Below are positions 17,020 through 26,163 of a stretch of DNA of 64,000 nucleotides, piece by piece. The stretch lies in NCBI GenBank assembly GCA_015233155.1, contig JADFYG010000027.1:1-64000 (forward strand). The letters are read 5' to 3'. The notes under the pieces are model-generated. The model saw only the letters and a program-made list of their open reading frames with translations. It did no database searches and was not told the DNA's origin. Numbering within the stretch: the stretch's first letter is position 1; every line of letters starts with the position of its first letter. The position numbers were made by a program, and so were the translations under genes. This DNA is from Candidatus Rifleibacteriota bacterium (GTDB lineage: Bacteria > Muiribacteriota > Ozemobacteria > Ozemobacterales > Ozemobacteraceae).

Positions 17020-18306
17020 GTGTCCATCGATTTGAAAACCATGATTCCGAAAGAACCAGATCAATTACTGGACATCAAGATTGATCCCGAGGTGATCATA
17101 AACCTCATATTGAAAGACTTGTATGTTCACGGGAAAAAGACGCCGCGTGCTCTTGGAAAATCTCTTCGCCTAAAATCCGACATCATTCAGAAATTGATCA
17201 ACGAGCTCAAACAGCAGGAGTTCGTTGGAATGGTAGGCGGCTCCGGAATGGGCTCTGATTATCAGTTTGGTCTATACCCCAAAGGTACCGAGCGCGCGAA
17301 ACAGATCTATGAGCGAGACACATATATAGGTGCGGCCCCGGTAAGCTTTGATGAGTATATTCGAGTTTCAAAGCTCGTCCTGGATACGAACAAGAAGAAT
17401 ACCGTCATCAATCGAAAACTTTTGGATGACAAATTTTCGAAATATCTTGGTTACAAAGATGTATTGGTACAAATCGGACAAGCTGTCTGCGCACGAAAGC
17501 CAGCGTTCGTTTTCGGCTTTCCCGGAAACGGAAAGACATTTCTGTGTTCTAGCGTCGTGAAGCTGTTGCCCCCAATGCTCGTGCCCTATGCGGTCGATGT
17601 CGGCAATCAACTTGTCAGAATCTTCGATCCAAGTTGCCACATTTTGATCGATACGATCGATATGGATGGCCTGGACCAGAGATGGGTCGCCGTTCAGCCC
17701 CCGATGATAACTGCCGGCGGCGAATTGACACTTGCCGATCTCGAAGTCACATACAACAAGAAATTCGGTTGTTTCGATGCTCCGCCGCAGGTAAAGGCTA
17801 ATGGCGGAGTTCTGCTGATCGATGATTTAGGTCGGCAGCGATGCGGAGTCGATGAAATTTTCAACCGATTCATCATTCCACTCGAAAATAAAGTGGATTA
17901 TCTCGTTCTTGGCGGGCAACGGATGGAGGTCCCGACCGACGGAATTATCCTGTTTTCGACGAACCTGGATCCGATGAAGATTGTGGACGACGCATTCTTG
18001 CGTCGCCTTCCATACAAGATAAACGTCAGAAATCCACACGCCGATGAATACAAGTTGATCTGGAAAGCGTCAGCAACCAGCCTCGGCCTGACATACGCCG
18101 ATACGATTTTCGACTATCTGTTTGATCTATATAAGCGTGATAAGCGCGGTTTGCGAGCCGTCCACCCGCGGGACGTGCTTACCATAATTCGCGATCGAAA
18201 ACGCTTTATGGAAGTCGCGGACGTCGCGATCAACAACCAGGAAATTCAGGAAGCCTATGATATCTACTTCGTGTCCAAACTGACCCTGGTCGAAACGATT
18301 ACCTGA
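17020..18306 (+). CDS. AAA+ ATPase with N-terminal winged-helix domain
   Basis: 428 residues. Residues about 20-100 look like a winged helix (LILKDLYVHGKKTPRALGKSL). An AAA+ domain follows with Walker A GFPGNGKT near 168-175, Walker B VLLIDDLG near 267-274, a sensor-1-like FSTNLDP and a C-terminal helical lid (RGLRAVHPRDVLTIIRD). This architecture matches the family often annotated as ATPase with chaperone activity. GTG start with AAGGAG upstream. The next gene begins 6 bp after its stop, so an ATPase-membrane protein pair is likely. Confidence 0.82.
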   Translation: MSIDLKTMIPKEPDQLLDIKIDPEVIINLILKDLYVHGKKTPRALGKSLRLKSDIIQKLINELKQQEFVGMVGGSGMGSDYQFGLYPKGTERAKQIYERDTYIGAAPVSFDEYIRVSKLVLDTNKKNTVINRKLLDDKFSKYLGYKDVLVQIGQAVCARKPAFVFGFPGNGKTFLCSSVVKLLPPMLVPYAVDVGNQLVRIFDPSCHILIDTIDMDGLDQRWVAVQPPMITAGGELTLADLEVTYNKKFGCFDAPPQVKANGGVLLIDDLGRQRCGVDEIFNRFIIPLENKVDYLVLGGQRMEVPTDGIILFSTNLDPMKIVDDAFLRRLPYKINVRNPHADEYKLIWKASATSLGLTYADTIFDYLFDLYKRDKRGLRAVHPRDVLTIIRDRKRFMEVADVAINNQEIQEAYDIYFVSKLTLVETIT

Positions 18307-18312
18307 TCGGCC

Positions 18313-19221
18313 ATGCCGATCCCGACACCTGTCACAAACCGTTTTCATCTGGGGGTCCATGTTGTGAGTGGTCTGCTCGCCGGTTATGCAGTATGGGCGG
18401 TGAGCAGTCTTGGCACACCATGGGCTTTCGGTGATGAATTTCTGGGAACGCTTTTTTCGACAGGGGTTTTCGGTGCAATATTGCTCGGCGGCGTGTTCGG
18501 TTTTACTTCCTATGGTAACGAACGTCAACTCGGGAAAGCTCTTCGGCGTTTCGCGGGAGCAGGTGCCATCGGACTGGCTATTCCCGCAACAGCGGCGGTT
18601 TTATATGCACTGACATCTGATGGCATGCACCTGTTCTCATTCATGCCAGCGCTGGTGAGACGCTTATTCTGGTGGTTTACGCTTGCCGCCGCACTCGGGG
18701 CCGCTCGCGGCTTCTGGATTGGTGAGACGCGCGCCGCCTGCATTGCAATATTGGGGTTGGCTCCGGGAGTAACGATGGCAGGTGTATCTGCTGATCTGAT
18801 ATTTTTCGGACATGGTTATTATCTGATCGGTTCCATCTTTCTTGGAGTTGCGACTGGATTCACCATGGGACTCGCTGTCGAGTTATTGAAAGAAAACTGG
18901 CTTGAGGAAATCGATATAGGAGATGCCCCGCTCGATTTTAGACGCCAGTTTCTTCTCGAAACCGACGAGTTTGTAGCCACCTCCGAGGGTGATTGTGACT
19001 TTTCACTGCCAGAAGATGTCGGCATCTCGTTCACGATCAGCGAACGTGATGGAATGCGTATTTTGGAAAGTCTTGACGGAGAGCCGATTCAAGTTGGCAA
19101 AGCTTTGTGCAGATATCGTGTTCTTGTCGATGGCGACGCGATTCGCATCGGCAATGAAGCCTGGATATATCATACGAGATGGGCTCGTACGCGCGACGTA
19201 ATGCCCGAAGCGGCGGTATAG
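18313..19221 (+). CDS. Multi-pass membrane protein with C-terminal FHA-like domain
   Basis: 302 residues. Six or so hydrophobic segments occupy residues 10-195 (GLLAGYAVWAV, AILLGGVFGFT, WWFTLAAALGAARGF, YYLIGSIFLGVATGF). A soluble C-terminal region, about 215-300, has strands resembling a degenerate forkhead-associated domain (EGDCDFSLPEDVGISFTI..YRVLVDGDAIRIGNE). Canonical FHA phosphothreonine contacts are not clear. It starts 6 bp after the AAA+ gene, suggesting the ATPase and this protein work together at the inner membrane. Function unknown. Confidence 0.6.
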   Translation: MPIPTPVTNRFHLGVHVVSGLLAGYAVWAVSSLGTPWAFGDEFLGTLFSTGVFGAILLGGVFGFTSYGNERQLGKALRRFAGAGAIGLAIPATAAVLYALTSDGMHLFSFMPALVRRLFWWFTLAAALGAARGFWIGETRAACIAILGLAPGVTMAGVSADLIFFGHGYYLIGSIFLGVATGFTMGLAVELLKENWLEEIDIGDAPLDFRRQFLLETDEFVATSEGDCDFSLPEDVGISFTISERDGMRILESLDGEPIQVGKALCRYRVLVDGDAIRIGNEAWIYHTRWARTRDVMPEAAV

Positions 19222-19246
19222 TTTTACATTAAATCGAGGTGGATTC

Positions 19247-19294
19247 ATGAAGGTTCGGTCTTTCTCAGTATTATTCGCGGATTTCACGTTCTGA
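19247..19294 (+). CDS. Possible 15-codon leader ORF before the csaB fusion gene
   Basis: An ATG at 19247 with a strong GAGGTGG site at 19236-19242 opens a 15-codon frame (MKVRSFSVLFADFTF) whose stop lies 6 bp before the next ATG. The downstream gene's own start has no good ribosome site. The leader may therefore deliver ribosomes by reinitiation. Its reality as a translated peptide is inference. Confidence 0.4.
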   Translation: MKVRSFSVLFADFTF

Positions 19295-19300
19295 ACTATT

Positions 19301-22300
19301 ATGAATCCAATGACGCCCGTCAAATCTGAATTAAATTCCGCGGCCAGCAGCCATCCTGAGCAATCTCCCGCGCCCGCCACGCAATTTTCTTCTGATTCAG
19401 CATGCCTTAAACTGCCGCATCATGTTCTAATTGTTATGCTTCTGCTCGTTCTGCCCGGCTTGTTGGCGGCCATATGGGCATGCCGCATACGATTCGTTGC
19501 AGAGGCTGGCGACATCTTCGTTGAAACCGCGCTCGATTTCGAAGAAGTGCGGCGTTTTACTTCTGAGAATGGTCGTGATCTTCCCGATTTCCTTTCTGCA
19601 GCATCCAAGGCGGGAATCAGTTCGATCGGTATTCCGGAGGATACCATACAGAGTCTCGCTACCGAGGGGCGCATAGGTGTTTTTTTGCCGGAAGATATCG
19701 CGCGATTCGGAACAACGCACATTGAGCCCGAAGCGGCTCGGGCAGCCATGGTGGCCGGAGCAGGAGGCATGTTGATTCATACCGCCGAAGACGGTCTGCT
19801 CGAGCGCATGGAGCGCCATATAGGCTTGAAAAGACCCGATATTCTGATCGAGCGCCCCGCACCAGGATGGCTGATGATTCATGGTTCAGCTCCCGATCTT
19901 CGGGAACACGTCGGCGTCGGTTTTACCCGATCCAGATTCGAACTGGTGCAAAAACTGGGTTTTGGCCTGATCATTCGACCTCGCAATAATCCACGGCTTG
20001 CGTCGGAGGCTATTCGGGCTATATTCGATGAGATGCCACCACCTTCCAGTATTTCAGCGATTATTTTCGCTGAGGAGGACGTGATCGGCGCTCATGGAGA
20101 CATTTTAGCGGCGGCGACGAATCTACGGGAAAAATCGAAGGGCGGAATTCCATATCGTATCGGACAGGTGGAATTTCTCGATCAGACGGGGTTGCCGCAG
20201 TTAATCGGTTTTTTGGGCGGCGCATTGCCTATTGTAAGAGTTCACAGCATCGGTCGTCGGGAAATGGAAGAAAATTACGATGTATCACGTGCTGTAGCTC
20301 GCTGGACACGCGCGGTTCGCGAGCGAAGATTGAAATTGCTGTATATTCGTTTGTTTTTTCAGGATCTTAAATCAGTTTTGGGAAATCCTGCCCAAACGAA
20401 TCTTTCATATATACGCGACATTGTCTCCCACCTGGAATCTTCCGGGTTCAAGATTCCGCGAAATGATAAGGAGCGACGCCTCGAACCGCGCTACGCTGTC
20501 GGCCATCTCCCAGGACCAATAAGGTTTCTTATCGGACTTTCCTTATTGATGGGAATTTCAATACTTACAGGCATTTCCAGAAAGCGCCAAATTGATTTGC
20601 ATTTGATCGCGGGAACGACTTGCCTGGCTGCCGTTCTGTTTTTAGCCGTTCCTTCGGGAGTGTTCCAGGCTGCAACCGGCCTGGCTGGGGCAATATCGTA
20701 TTCGACAATTGGCTGTATATGGGCTATTCGACGACTTGAAGAACCTGAGGCGATTGCAACAGCGGGAATTTCATCAGATACGTCGTGCCAATCCGCATCT
20801 GTCAGGAGTTTTCCAGGGTTCAGTGAAACGACCGCTTTTTTTTCGCGATTGGTTGCTCCTTCACTTGTCGGCGGCATTCTTATCGCCGGAATCCACTCCG
20901 AAAGCGAATACCTTTTACACTTTGAGCAGTTTCGTGGCATCAAGGCGGCTTTTCTGGTGCCACTTTTATGGGTGGGCGTCTGGTCATTACGACGATATGG
21001 GGCTGGATTTCTGAGCCTTTTTTCGAAACCTTTGACTGGCCGTGACCTGTTACTGGGATTGTTGGTGCTTGGAGGAACGGCTCTCTATCTGCTTCGTTCC
21101 GGCAACGTCACTTTTATGAAGCCATCGGCCGGTGAGGACCTCGTGCGCACATGGCTCGAAGAACTCCTTGTGGCACGACCGCGCAACAAGGAGTTCCTGA
21201 TCGGTTATCCGGCGGTATTTTTTTTCCTGTTTTTTTACTCGCGTCGTATTCGAGAAATTCTGCCTTTGCTGGCATGCGCCATTGTCATGGGACAGGTGTC
21301 GGTAGTGAACACGTTTTGTCACTTCCATTCGCCACTCTTACTGGCATTTTTGCGTGGATGGAACGGCCTTTGGGTAGGTATATCAGTCGGGGCAATTACG
21401 CTTGTATCTTATCTCTTTTGTCGGATTATCGCTTCGGTTGGTGGTAAACACAATGGTGGAGTGGTTATAGGATATTTCGGCTTCGGAAACCTCGGAGACG
21501 AACTACTGTGCAGGGCATTTCTCGAAGAAGCTCACCTGGTGTGTCCTGATATTACATGGCGTGTGCTGGTAAAATATGAAAATCTGCATGTTTTCAAATC
21601 ATCCTGCGGCAAAGCAGGTAATTTAATTTCCAGAGCTGCACTGGGAGAACTCTGCGAGGCTCTGGCCTCGGCCAGAGTCGTGGTTATCCCGGGGGGTGGC
21701 GTTCTCCAGGCCGTGACCAGTGAACGAAGTTTATGGTATTATCTCGTATTGATCGGCTTCGCGCGATTGTGCGGAGCACGTCTTTTATTGCCTGCACAAG
21801 GACTCGGTCCCTGGAAACGCCATTCACCGCGGTTATTTTCATCTGAGAATAACAGTTCAGACAGTTCCTTAAATGATCGTCCATCCTTCCTGGTCGGCTG
21901 GGCGTTGCACTTCCTGCTTGCTGATGCTGATCATCTCAGTCTGCGCGATGTTGCTTCAGCGGAAGCGCTTTCGAGACTCCCAGGAGCACCTGTCTCAGCA
22001 AAAATTACAGCTGATCCGGCATTCCTTCTATCATGGAATAAATCCACGCGACCGGGTGTATCCAAAGAGAACGATTCTCCGTCAGACAAGGCTGAATCTT
22101 TTGAAAATTCCGGAATTAATGCGCAGTCCAAATTGAGTTCCGATGCTCCCGATGCTCAACAGCCATTGTCTGAAAAAGAAAGATATCATTTTACACAGTC
22201 CGGTGTATCCATCGCACAAAAACGACGCATAGGTGTGATTCTGCGCTCATCCGTCAGGATGTCGGAAGCGATTGCTAAAACTGTATTAGAGCTCATGCGT

Positions 22301-22786
22301 ATCTCGGGATCTACAATCGACATTGTCCCTCTTGCCTTCCAACCAGTCGAGGATGAGGATATCTGGTACAAGGTCAGCGAGTCGGGCACAGGTATTCCCT
22401 CGGTGGATAAATCCGCGGAAAAAGAGAAGAAGGCCAACGGAGTGGTTATCGTACCGCGCTTGTTGAGGAGTTTTGAAGATGCCCAGGATGCATTGTCGAA
22501 TCTGGACATACTTATCTCGATGCGTCTACACGGCTGCATTCTTGCCACAGCCAAAGGAATTCCCTGGATAGGTTTGTCTTATGATCCTAAAGTCGCGAGT
22601 TTTGCCTCAGCAATAGGACGCACTCAGGTGATTGCCCCGGAAAAATTCAATGCAGCTGAATTTTCGGATATGCTTCACGCATTGATCATCGAGCATGCGC
22701 ATGATGCAACACACCTGCGCGATGTAGCCTCCAAACTTCGCGATATCGCCAAAGCTGATCTCGACACCGCTCTTGCTCGCGCTTGA
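19301..22786 (+). CDS. csaB: DUF5693-like membrane region fused to CsaB polysaccharide pyruvyltransferase
   Basis: 1161 residues. A membrane anchor at about 42-65 is followed by a soluble DUF5693-like domain (to about 385; FRRFTSENGRDLP-type and EEDVIGAHGD segments) and a multi-helix membrane block (about 395-705). From about 715 to the end is a CsaB domain: GYFGFGNLGDELLCRAF, IPGGGVLQ, LLLPAQGLGPW, ISMRLHGCILATAKGIPWIG. CsaB adds pyruvate ketals to cell-wall polysaccharide, which in several bacteria retain SLH-domain S-layer proteins. DUF5693 and csaB are neighbours in other genomes; here they form one chain. Confidence 0.85.
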   Translation: MNPMTPVKSELNSAASSHPEQSPAPATQFSSDSACLKLPHHVLIVMLLLVLPGLLAAIWACRIRFVAEAGDIFVETALDFEEVRRFTSENGRDLPDFLSAASKAGISSIGIPEDTIQSLATEGRIGVFLPEDIARFGTTHIEPEAARAAMVAGAGGMLIHTAEDGLLERMERHIGLKRPDILIERPAPGWLMIHGSAPDLREHVGVGFTRSRFELVQKLGFGLIIRPRNNPRLASEAIRAIFDEMPPPSSISAIIFAEEDVIGAHGDILAAATNLREKSKGGIPYRIGQVEFLDQTGLPQLIGFLGGALPIVRVHSIGRREMEENYDVSRAVARWTRAVRERRLKLLYIRLFFQDLKSVLGNPAQTNLSYIRDIVSHLESSGFKIPRNDKERRLEPRYAVGHLPGPIRFLIGLSLLMGISILTGISRKRQIDLHLIAGTTCLAAVLFLAVPSGVFQAATGLAGAISYSTIGCIWAIRRLEEPEAIATAGISSDTSCQSASVRSFPGFSETTAFFSRLVAPSLVGGILIAGIHSESEYLLHFEQFRGIKAAFLVPLLWVGVWSLRRYGAGFLSLFSKPLTGRDLLLGLLVLGGTALYLLRSGNVTFMKPSAGEDLVRTWLEELLVARPRNKEFLIGYPAVFFFLFFYSRRIREILPLLACAIVMGQVSVVNTFCHFHSPLLLAFLRGWNGLWVGISVGAITLVSYLFCRIIASVGGKHNGGVVIGYFGFGNLGDELLCRAFLEEAHLVCPDITWRVLVKYENLHVFKSSCGKAGNLISRAALGELCEALASARVVVIPGGGVLQAVTSERSLWYYLVLIGFARLCGARLLLPAQGLGPWKRHSPRLFSSENNSSDSSLNDRPSFLVGWALHFLLADADHLSLRDVASAEALSRLPGAPVSAKITADPAFLLSWNKSTRPGVSKENDSPSDKAESFENSGINAQSKLSSDAPDAQQPLSEKERYHFTQSGVSIAQKRRIGVILRSSVRMSEAIAKTVLELMRISGSTIDIVPLAFQPVEDEDIWYKVSESGTGIPSVDKSAEKEKKANGVVIVPRLLRSFEDAQDALSNLDILISMRLHGCILATAKGIPWIGLSYDPKVASFASAIGRTQVIAPEKFNAAEFSDMLHALIIEHAHDATHLRDVASKLRDIAKADLDTALARA

Positions 22787-22929
22787 AATTTCGAGACTGA
22801 AAATACAGAAATGGCGTTACCACTCAATCCGTTGCTATAACGGGTGACATTCACTGTTCCCTGTATCATTTTTGAGCTCTTAAATCAGGAATTGCATATC
22901 ATTTCACAAGTATGGTAAAAATTATAAGA

Positions 22930-22947
22930 GGTTATTTAGAAATAACC
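22930..22947. promoter_or_regulatory. 18-bp palindrome before the PAS histidine kinase
   Basis: GGTTATTT and AAATAACC (22930-22937 and 22940-22947) form a perfect inverted repeat with a 2-base centre. It lies 4 bp upstream of the GTG start. This is typical of an operator or a hairpin that could occlude the start. No SD-like sequence lies between it and the GTG. Confidence 0.4.
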
Positions 22948-22951
22948 CCAA

Positions 22952-24190
22952 GTGAGAATCGAGGGGCAGTTGCAACAAGACGACAAAGAGCTTTCGACCG
23001 AATCGGCCGAAGCCCGGCAAGCCTTGCGCGTCAATCGCGGCAGGGAAGTTGCCGCGCACATTGTAGCGAGCGACGGAAACAAATGCGCCTTCCCGGAAAA
23101 TGACGCTGAGGGAAAATATCGATTGATTGTCGAAGGGATTCCCAACATAGTGTGGAGCGCGGACCCCACTGGCTACTTTGACTATCACAACCGCTTCACT
23201 TTCGAATACTGCGGTATCCCGCCGCAAGGAGTTCCGGGCTGGAAATGGACGCTGGCAATCCATCCGGACGATGCCAGTGCGGCACTCGAAACCTGGAGAC
23301 ACGCACTCGAAATGCAGGAAACGTGCTCGTTTGAGCACCGGATTCGCCGGGCTGATGGCCAATATCGCTGGCATTTATCACGTGCAGTTCCTCAGCTGGA
23401 CGGAATGGGTCGCATAACGCGATGGGTCGGGACCGCCACGGATATTCACGACATGAAAACTGCCGGGGAAGATCTCAGCAAATGGCTGAAAGAGAGGGTG
23501 GTCGATCTGACAGCGGAGGTGCGGCGATTGACTGACCAGCTTCACGCGCTGGCCTCCGAACTCACTCAATCTGAACAGGGCGAACGCAAGCGTATTGCGG
23601 CACTCCTGCACGACCACCTGCAGCAATTACTCGTAGGTGCCCAAATGCAGTTGAGCCGGATCAAACGCGATAATTCCAGAAGCGTTCAGTCCGCCACCCA
23701 GGAAATAGAAGCCTCGCTCAGGGAAGCTCTTACGACCATGCGTTCTCTGACGGTCGAACTTTGTCCACCAATCCTTTATCTGTCGGGTTTGGCGGAGGCT
23801 TTGTCATGGCTTGCCACACACATGAAAGACAAATACAAGCTCAATGTCAATGTTTTTACTGGTGATGGGGCCGAGCCAGCCAGCCATGAAGTGCGTGTGT
23901 TCCTGTTCGAAGCAGTTCGCGAGATGCTTCTGAATGTATTGAAACACTCGGGAATCCTTGAAGCCAACTTGACAATGCTGAAAACAAAGGACAATCAATG
24001 CAGGATCATCATAGAAGATAAGGGAAGAGGATTTTACCCCACCATGCTCAAGCCGGGTTCCAGTGGCGGCATAGGGTTGTTTTCCATCCAGCAACGGCTC
24101 ATGCACCTTGGCGGCACGCTGAACATTGAAAGCGCCCCGGGGGAAGGAACGAAATCAATTCTTGAAATCCCCATTACCCAACATGTCTGA
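22952..24190 (+). CDS. PAS sensor histidine kinase, NarX/DegS-type (HisKA_3)
   Basis: 412 residues, soluble. A PAS/PAC module occupies about 50-165 (YRLIVEGIPNIVWSADPTGYF, ending FEHRIRRADGQYRWH..GTATDIHD). A coiled-coil linker leads to a HisKA_3 box with phospho-acceptor H220 (ALLHDHLQQLL) and an HATPase domain (FEAVREMLLNVLKHSG, DKGRGFYP, GGIGLFSIQQRL). It should phosphorylate the LuxR-type regulator encoded 66 bp downstream. The PAS domain may sense redox or small molecules; the ligand is unknown. The GTG start is uncertain, being adjacent to a palindrome and without a clear ribosome site. Confidence 0.9.
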   Translation: MRIEGQLQQDDKELSTESAEARQALRVNRGREVAAHIVASDGNKCAFPENDAEGKYRLIVEGIPNIVWSADPTGYFDYHNRFTFEYCGIPPQGVPGWKWTLAIHPDDASAALETWRHALEMQETCSFEHRIRRADGQYRWHLSRAVPQLDGMGRITRWVGTATDIHDMKTAGEDLSKWLKERVVDLTAEVRRLTDQLHALASELTQSEQGERKRIAALLHDHLQQLLVGAQMQLSRIKRDNSRSVQSATQEIEASLREALTTMRSLTVELCPPILYLSGLAEALSWLATHMKDKYKLNVNVFTGDGAEPASHEVRVFLFEAVREMLLNVLKHSGILEANLTMLKTKDNQCRIIIEDKGRGFYPTMLKPGSSGGIGLFSIQQRLMHLGGTLNIESAPGEGTKSILEIPITQHV

Positions 24191-24255
24191 TACTGTCCTC
24201 TGCTCGCGTGCCGATTTCGAATCGCCAGTGTATCTGATGAATCCAGGAGGACCAC

Positions 24256-24939
24256 ATGGGTGACACTCTAATCAAGAGATCGCATAATATCAAGATTCTC
24301 GTAGTCGACGATCACCCGGTAGTGCGAAGAGGAATCAGGCATATGGTTGAGGAAGAGCAAGACATGACCGTTGCCGCTGAAGCATCCGACGGCAGCGAAG
24401 CCCTGTCCATACTGGAGCATCAGAGCTGCGATATCGTCATGCTTGATTTGACACTCCCACAGGAAAGCGGATTCGATGTGTTCGAGGAAATCAAAGCCCG
24501 CCACCCCGGACTTCCCGTTCTGATCATCAGCATGTATTCTGAGGAACAAGCAGCAGTGCGTGCCATCAAAGCGGGAGCCGCAGGATATCTTTGCAAAGAT
24601 ACCATTGCCGATGTCCTGGTTTCAGCGATACGAAAGGTGGTAAATGGGGGAAAGTTCATCACGCCAACGTTGGCCGAACATATGGCAATTTACCTGGAAG
24701 GACAGGAGATCCCCCTCCACGAAAATCTTTCCCCGCGGGAATTCCGGGTGATGTGTATGCTGGCCATGGGTAAGTCGCTGAAGCAGATCGGCGAGGAGCT
24801 TTGTCTGAGTATCAAAACAATAAGTACCTACAAGACACGGGTTTTTGAGAAGATGCAGTTTCAGAACAACGCCGAATTGGTCAAATACGCCGTAAAGTTT
24901 CACTTGGTCGAAGACATGCTGCCCCTGACAAAATCCTGA
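24256..24939 (+). CDS. NarL/FixJ-family response regulator
   Basis: 227 residues. Receiver domain 11-130 with D18/D19, phospho-acceptor D64 (VMLDLTLP) and the lysine in LCKDT. A LuxR-type helix-turn-helix lies at about 160-220 (LSPREFRVMCMLAMGKSLKQ, LSIKTISTYKTRV). GGAGG precedes the ATG. It forms a two-component pair with the PAS kinase upstream. Target genes are not evident here. Confidence 0.93.
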   Translation: MGDTLIKRSHNIKILVVDDHPVVRRGIRHMVEEEQDMTVAAEASDGSEALSILEHQSCDIVMLDLTLPQESGFDVFEEIKARHPGLPVLIISMYSEEQAAVRAIKAGAAGYLCKDTIADVLVSAIRKVVNGGKFITPTLAEHMAIYLEGQEIPLHENLSPREFRVMCMLAMGKSLKQIGEELCLSIKTISTYKTRVFEKMQFQNNAELVKYAVKFHLVEDMLPLTKS

Positions 24940-25285
24940 ATTCCCTTGAATGATGGCACCCCCGTCCGGCATAGGAATTTTCTGACACAACATAGGCGAA
25001 AGCGATGAGAATGGAACTGGATTATGGCAGAATATATCCGATAAATCCTACATTTTTTGTGAAGATTTCCGGTTAGCGATCCCAAGGAAAAACGATATTC
25101 TTTATTTGAGGATCATTCTCAAAATATCTGTAATCGACCAGAGAGTTTCGAGTATTTTGAGATGCAATCCAGATGCCACGGACTGAGAATCCGGCGGTCT
25201 GGATTGGTTTCAGGGATGCGGCCAATGCAGTTACGGTTTCAAAAAAGGGAATTCTGAATTCGAAAAACGAACAGAAATAAAGAGG
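24940..25285. other. 346-bp gap without a convincing gene
   Basis: No RNA gene or clear promoter was seen. A 72-codon frame on the - strand (ends DPQIKNIVFPWDR) could be a remnant but has no recognisable family and no good ribosome site. Confidence 0.4.
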
Positions 25286-25292
25286 ATGCAAT

Positions 25293-25898
25293 ATGAAAAA
25301 GATTTCATGGGAAGGATGCGGATTTTCTGTCCTCCGGCATCGGAAAGCTCACGGAAGACGTGCCACACCGAATTTTTCACCGAAGGGCGCTCTCCGATCC
25401 AGAGGACGAAATCTGACAAGCAGACGAACGACTCAATCGGGCTTGCGAGATGTTTCGATGAATTACCCCCGGTTAAGAAGACCGACAGGCTCGCCATTCC
25501 GGCAATGTGCCGGCAGCAGGAAAGAAGAGACACCGGTTCTCACGATTGTGGATAAAGAAGCAGGGCTTGTATGGCTCGGCGATGACGGCTCCTTCCTTCG
25601 GTGGAACGATCGCTTTGTGAGTTTACTGGGATATTCCTTCGCGGAGCTAAGGTGGCTGAAATTCTGGCAGATAATTCACCCGCAGGATGCTATTCGAATC
25701 AAGCCAATCTGGGAAGGCTATTTCCAGGGGAAAAATGAGCCTGCTGTTTCCGAAGTGAGGCTTATGTGTCGGGCCGGCCGGGAGATTTCGCTGAGAATAT
25801 GGACCATTCGATCTGAGACGGGCCATGAGGAAGGTGTTCCGCATACCCTGGTTTTCGTGATCAGCCCTTCTGAAACCTGCAAAATGGCTGCTCTCTGA
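25293..25898 (+). CDS. Single PAS-domain protein, possibly frameshifted
   Basis: 201 codons. The C-terminal part (about 88-195) is a PAS domain (LVWLGDDGSFLRWNDRFVSLLGYSFAEL..IIHPQDA). The first about 80 residues are Arg/Ser/Gly-rich and unlike a protein domain. The overlapping frame from 25286 gives a more normal-looking peptide (ESSRKTCHTEFFTEG..) that ends near 25555, just where the PAS frame becomes convincing. A frameshift joining the two is likely. AGAGG lies upstream of both ATGs. No output domain follows, so this may be a decayed sensor kinase. Confidence 0.55.
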   Translation: MKKISWEGCGFSVLRHRKAHGRRATPNFSPKGALRSRGRNLTSRRTTQSGLRDVSMNYPRLRRPTGSPFRQCAGSRKEETPVLTIVDKEAGLVWLGDDGSFLRWNDRFVSLLGYSFAELRWLKFWQIIHPQDAIRIKPIWEGYFQGKNEPAVSEVRLMCRAGREISLRIWTIRSETGHEEGVPHTLVFVISPSETCKMAAL

Positions 25899-26049
25899 AA
25901 AAGAGACAGTAAGAAAAACACGGCGACGGAATACGAGAAAAACCGTAATGCCGCCGGAAGAACGCATACTGGAAGAAGAAGAATTTGTTCAAGAGGAATG
26001 GAAGATAGCCTTTCTCGGAGTTTGAACTAAATCACACAATTTAGATCGC

Positions 26050-26092
26050 ACTTCCGGGCGACCAACAAGGTCGCCCGGAAGTTTTAATTTTC
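26050..26092 (+). terminator. Strong Rho-independent terminator
   Basis: A perfect 14-bp stem (ACTTCCGGGCGACC / GGTCGCCCGGAAGT, 26050-26063 and 26069-26082) with loop AACAA is followed by TTTAATTTT. It separates the PAS gene region from the metal-handling run starting at 26164. Confidence 0.85.
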
Positions 26093-26163
26093 GAAAAAGT
26101 GAGCATGAAGTGCCGTTTGGTGATATGCTGTTAAACCTGCTTAAATCAATGAAGGAGTTTTTT

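Noticed and set aside
25073..25291. 72-codon frame on the - strand
   Set aside because: Some protein-like composition at its C-terminus but no homologous family recognised and no good start.
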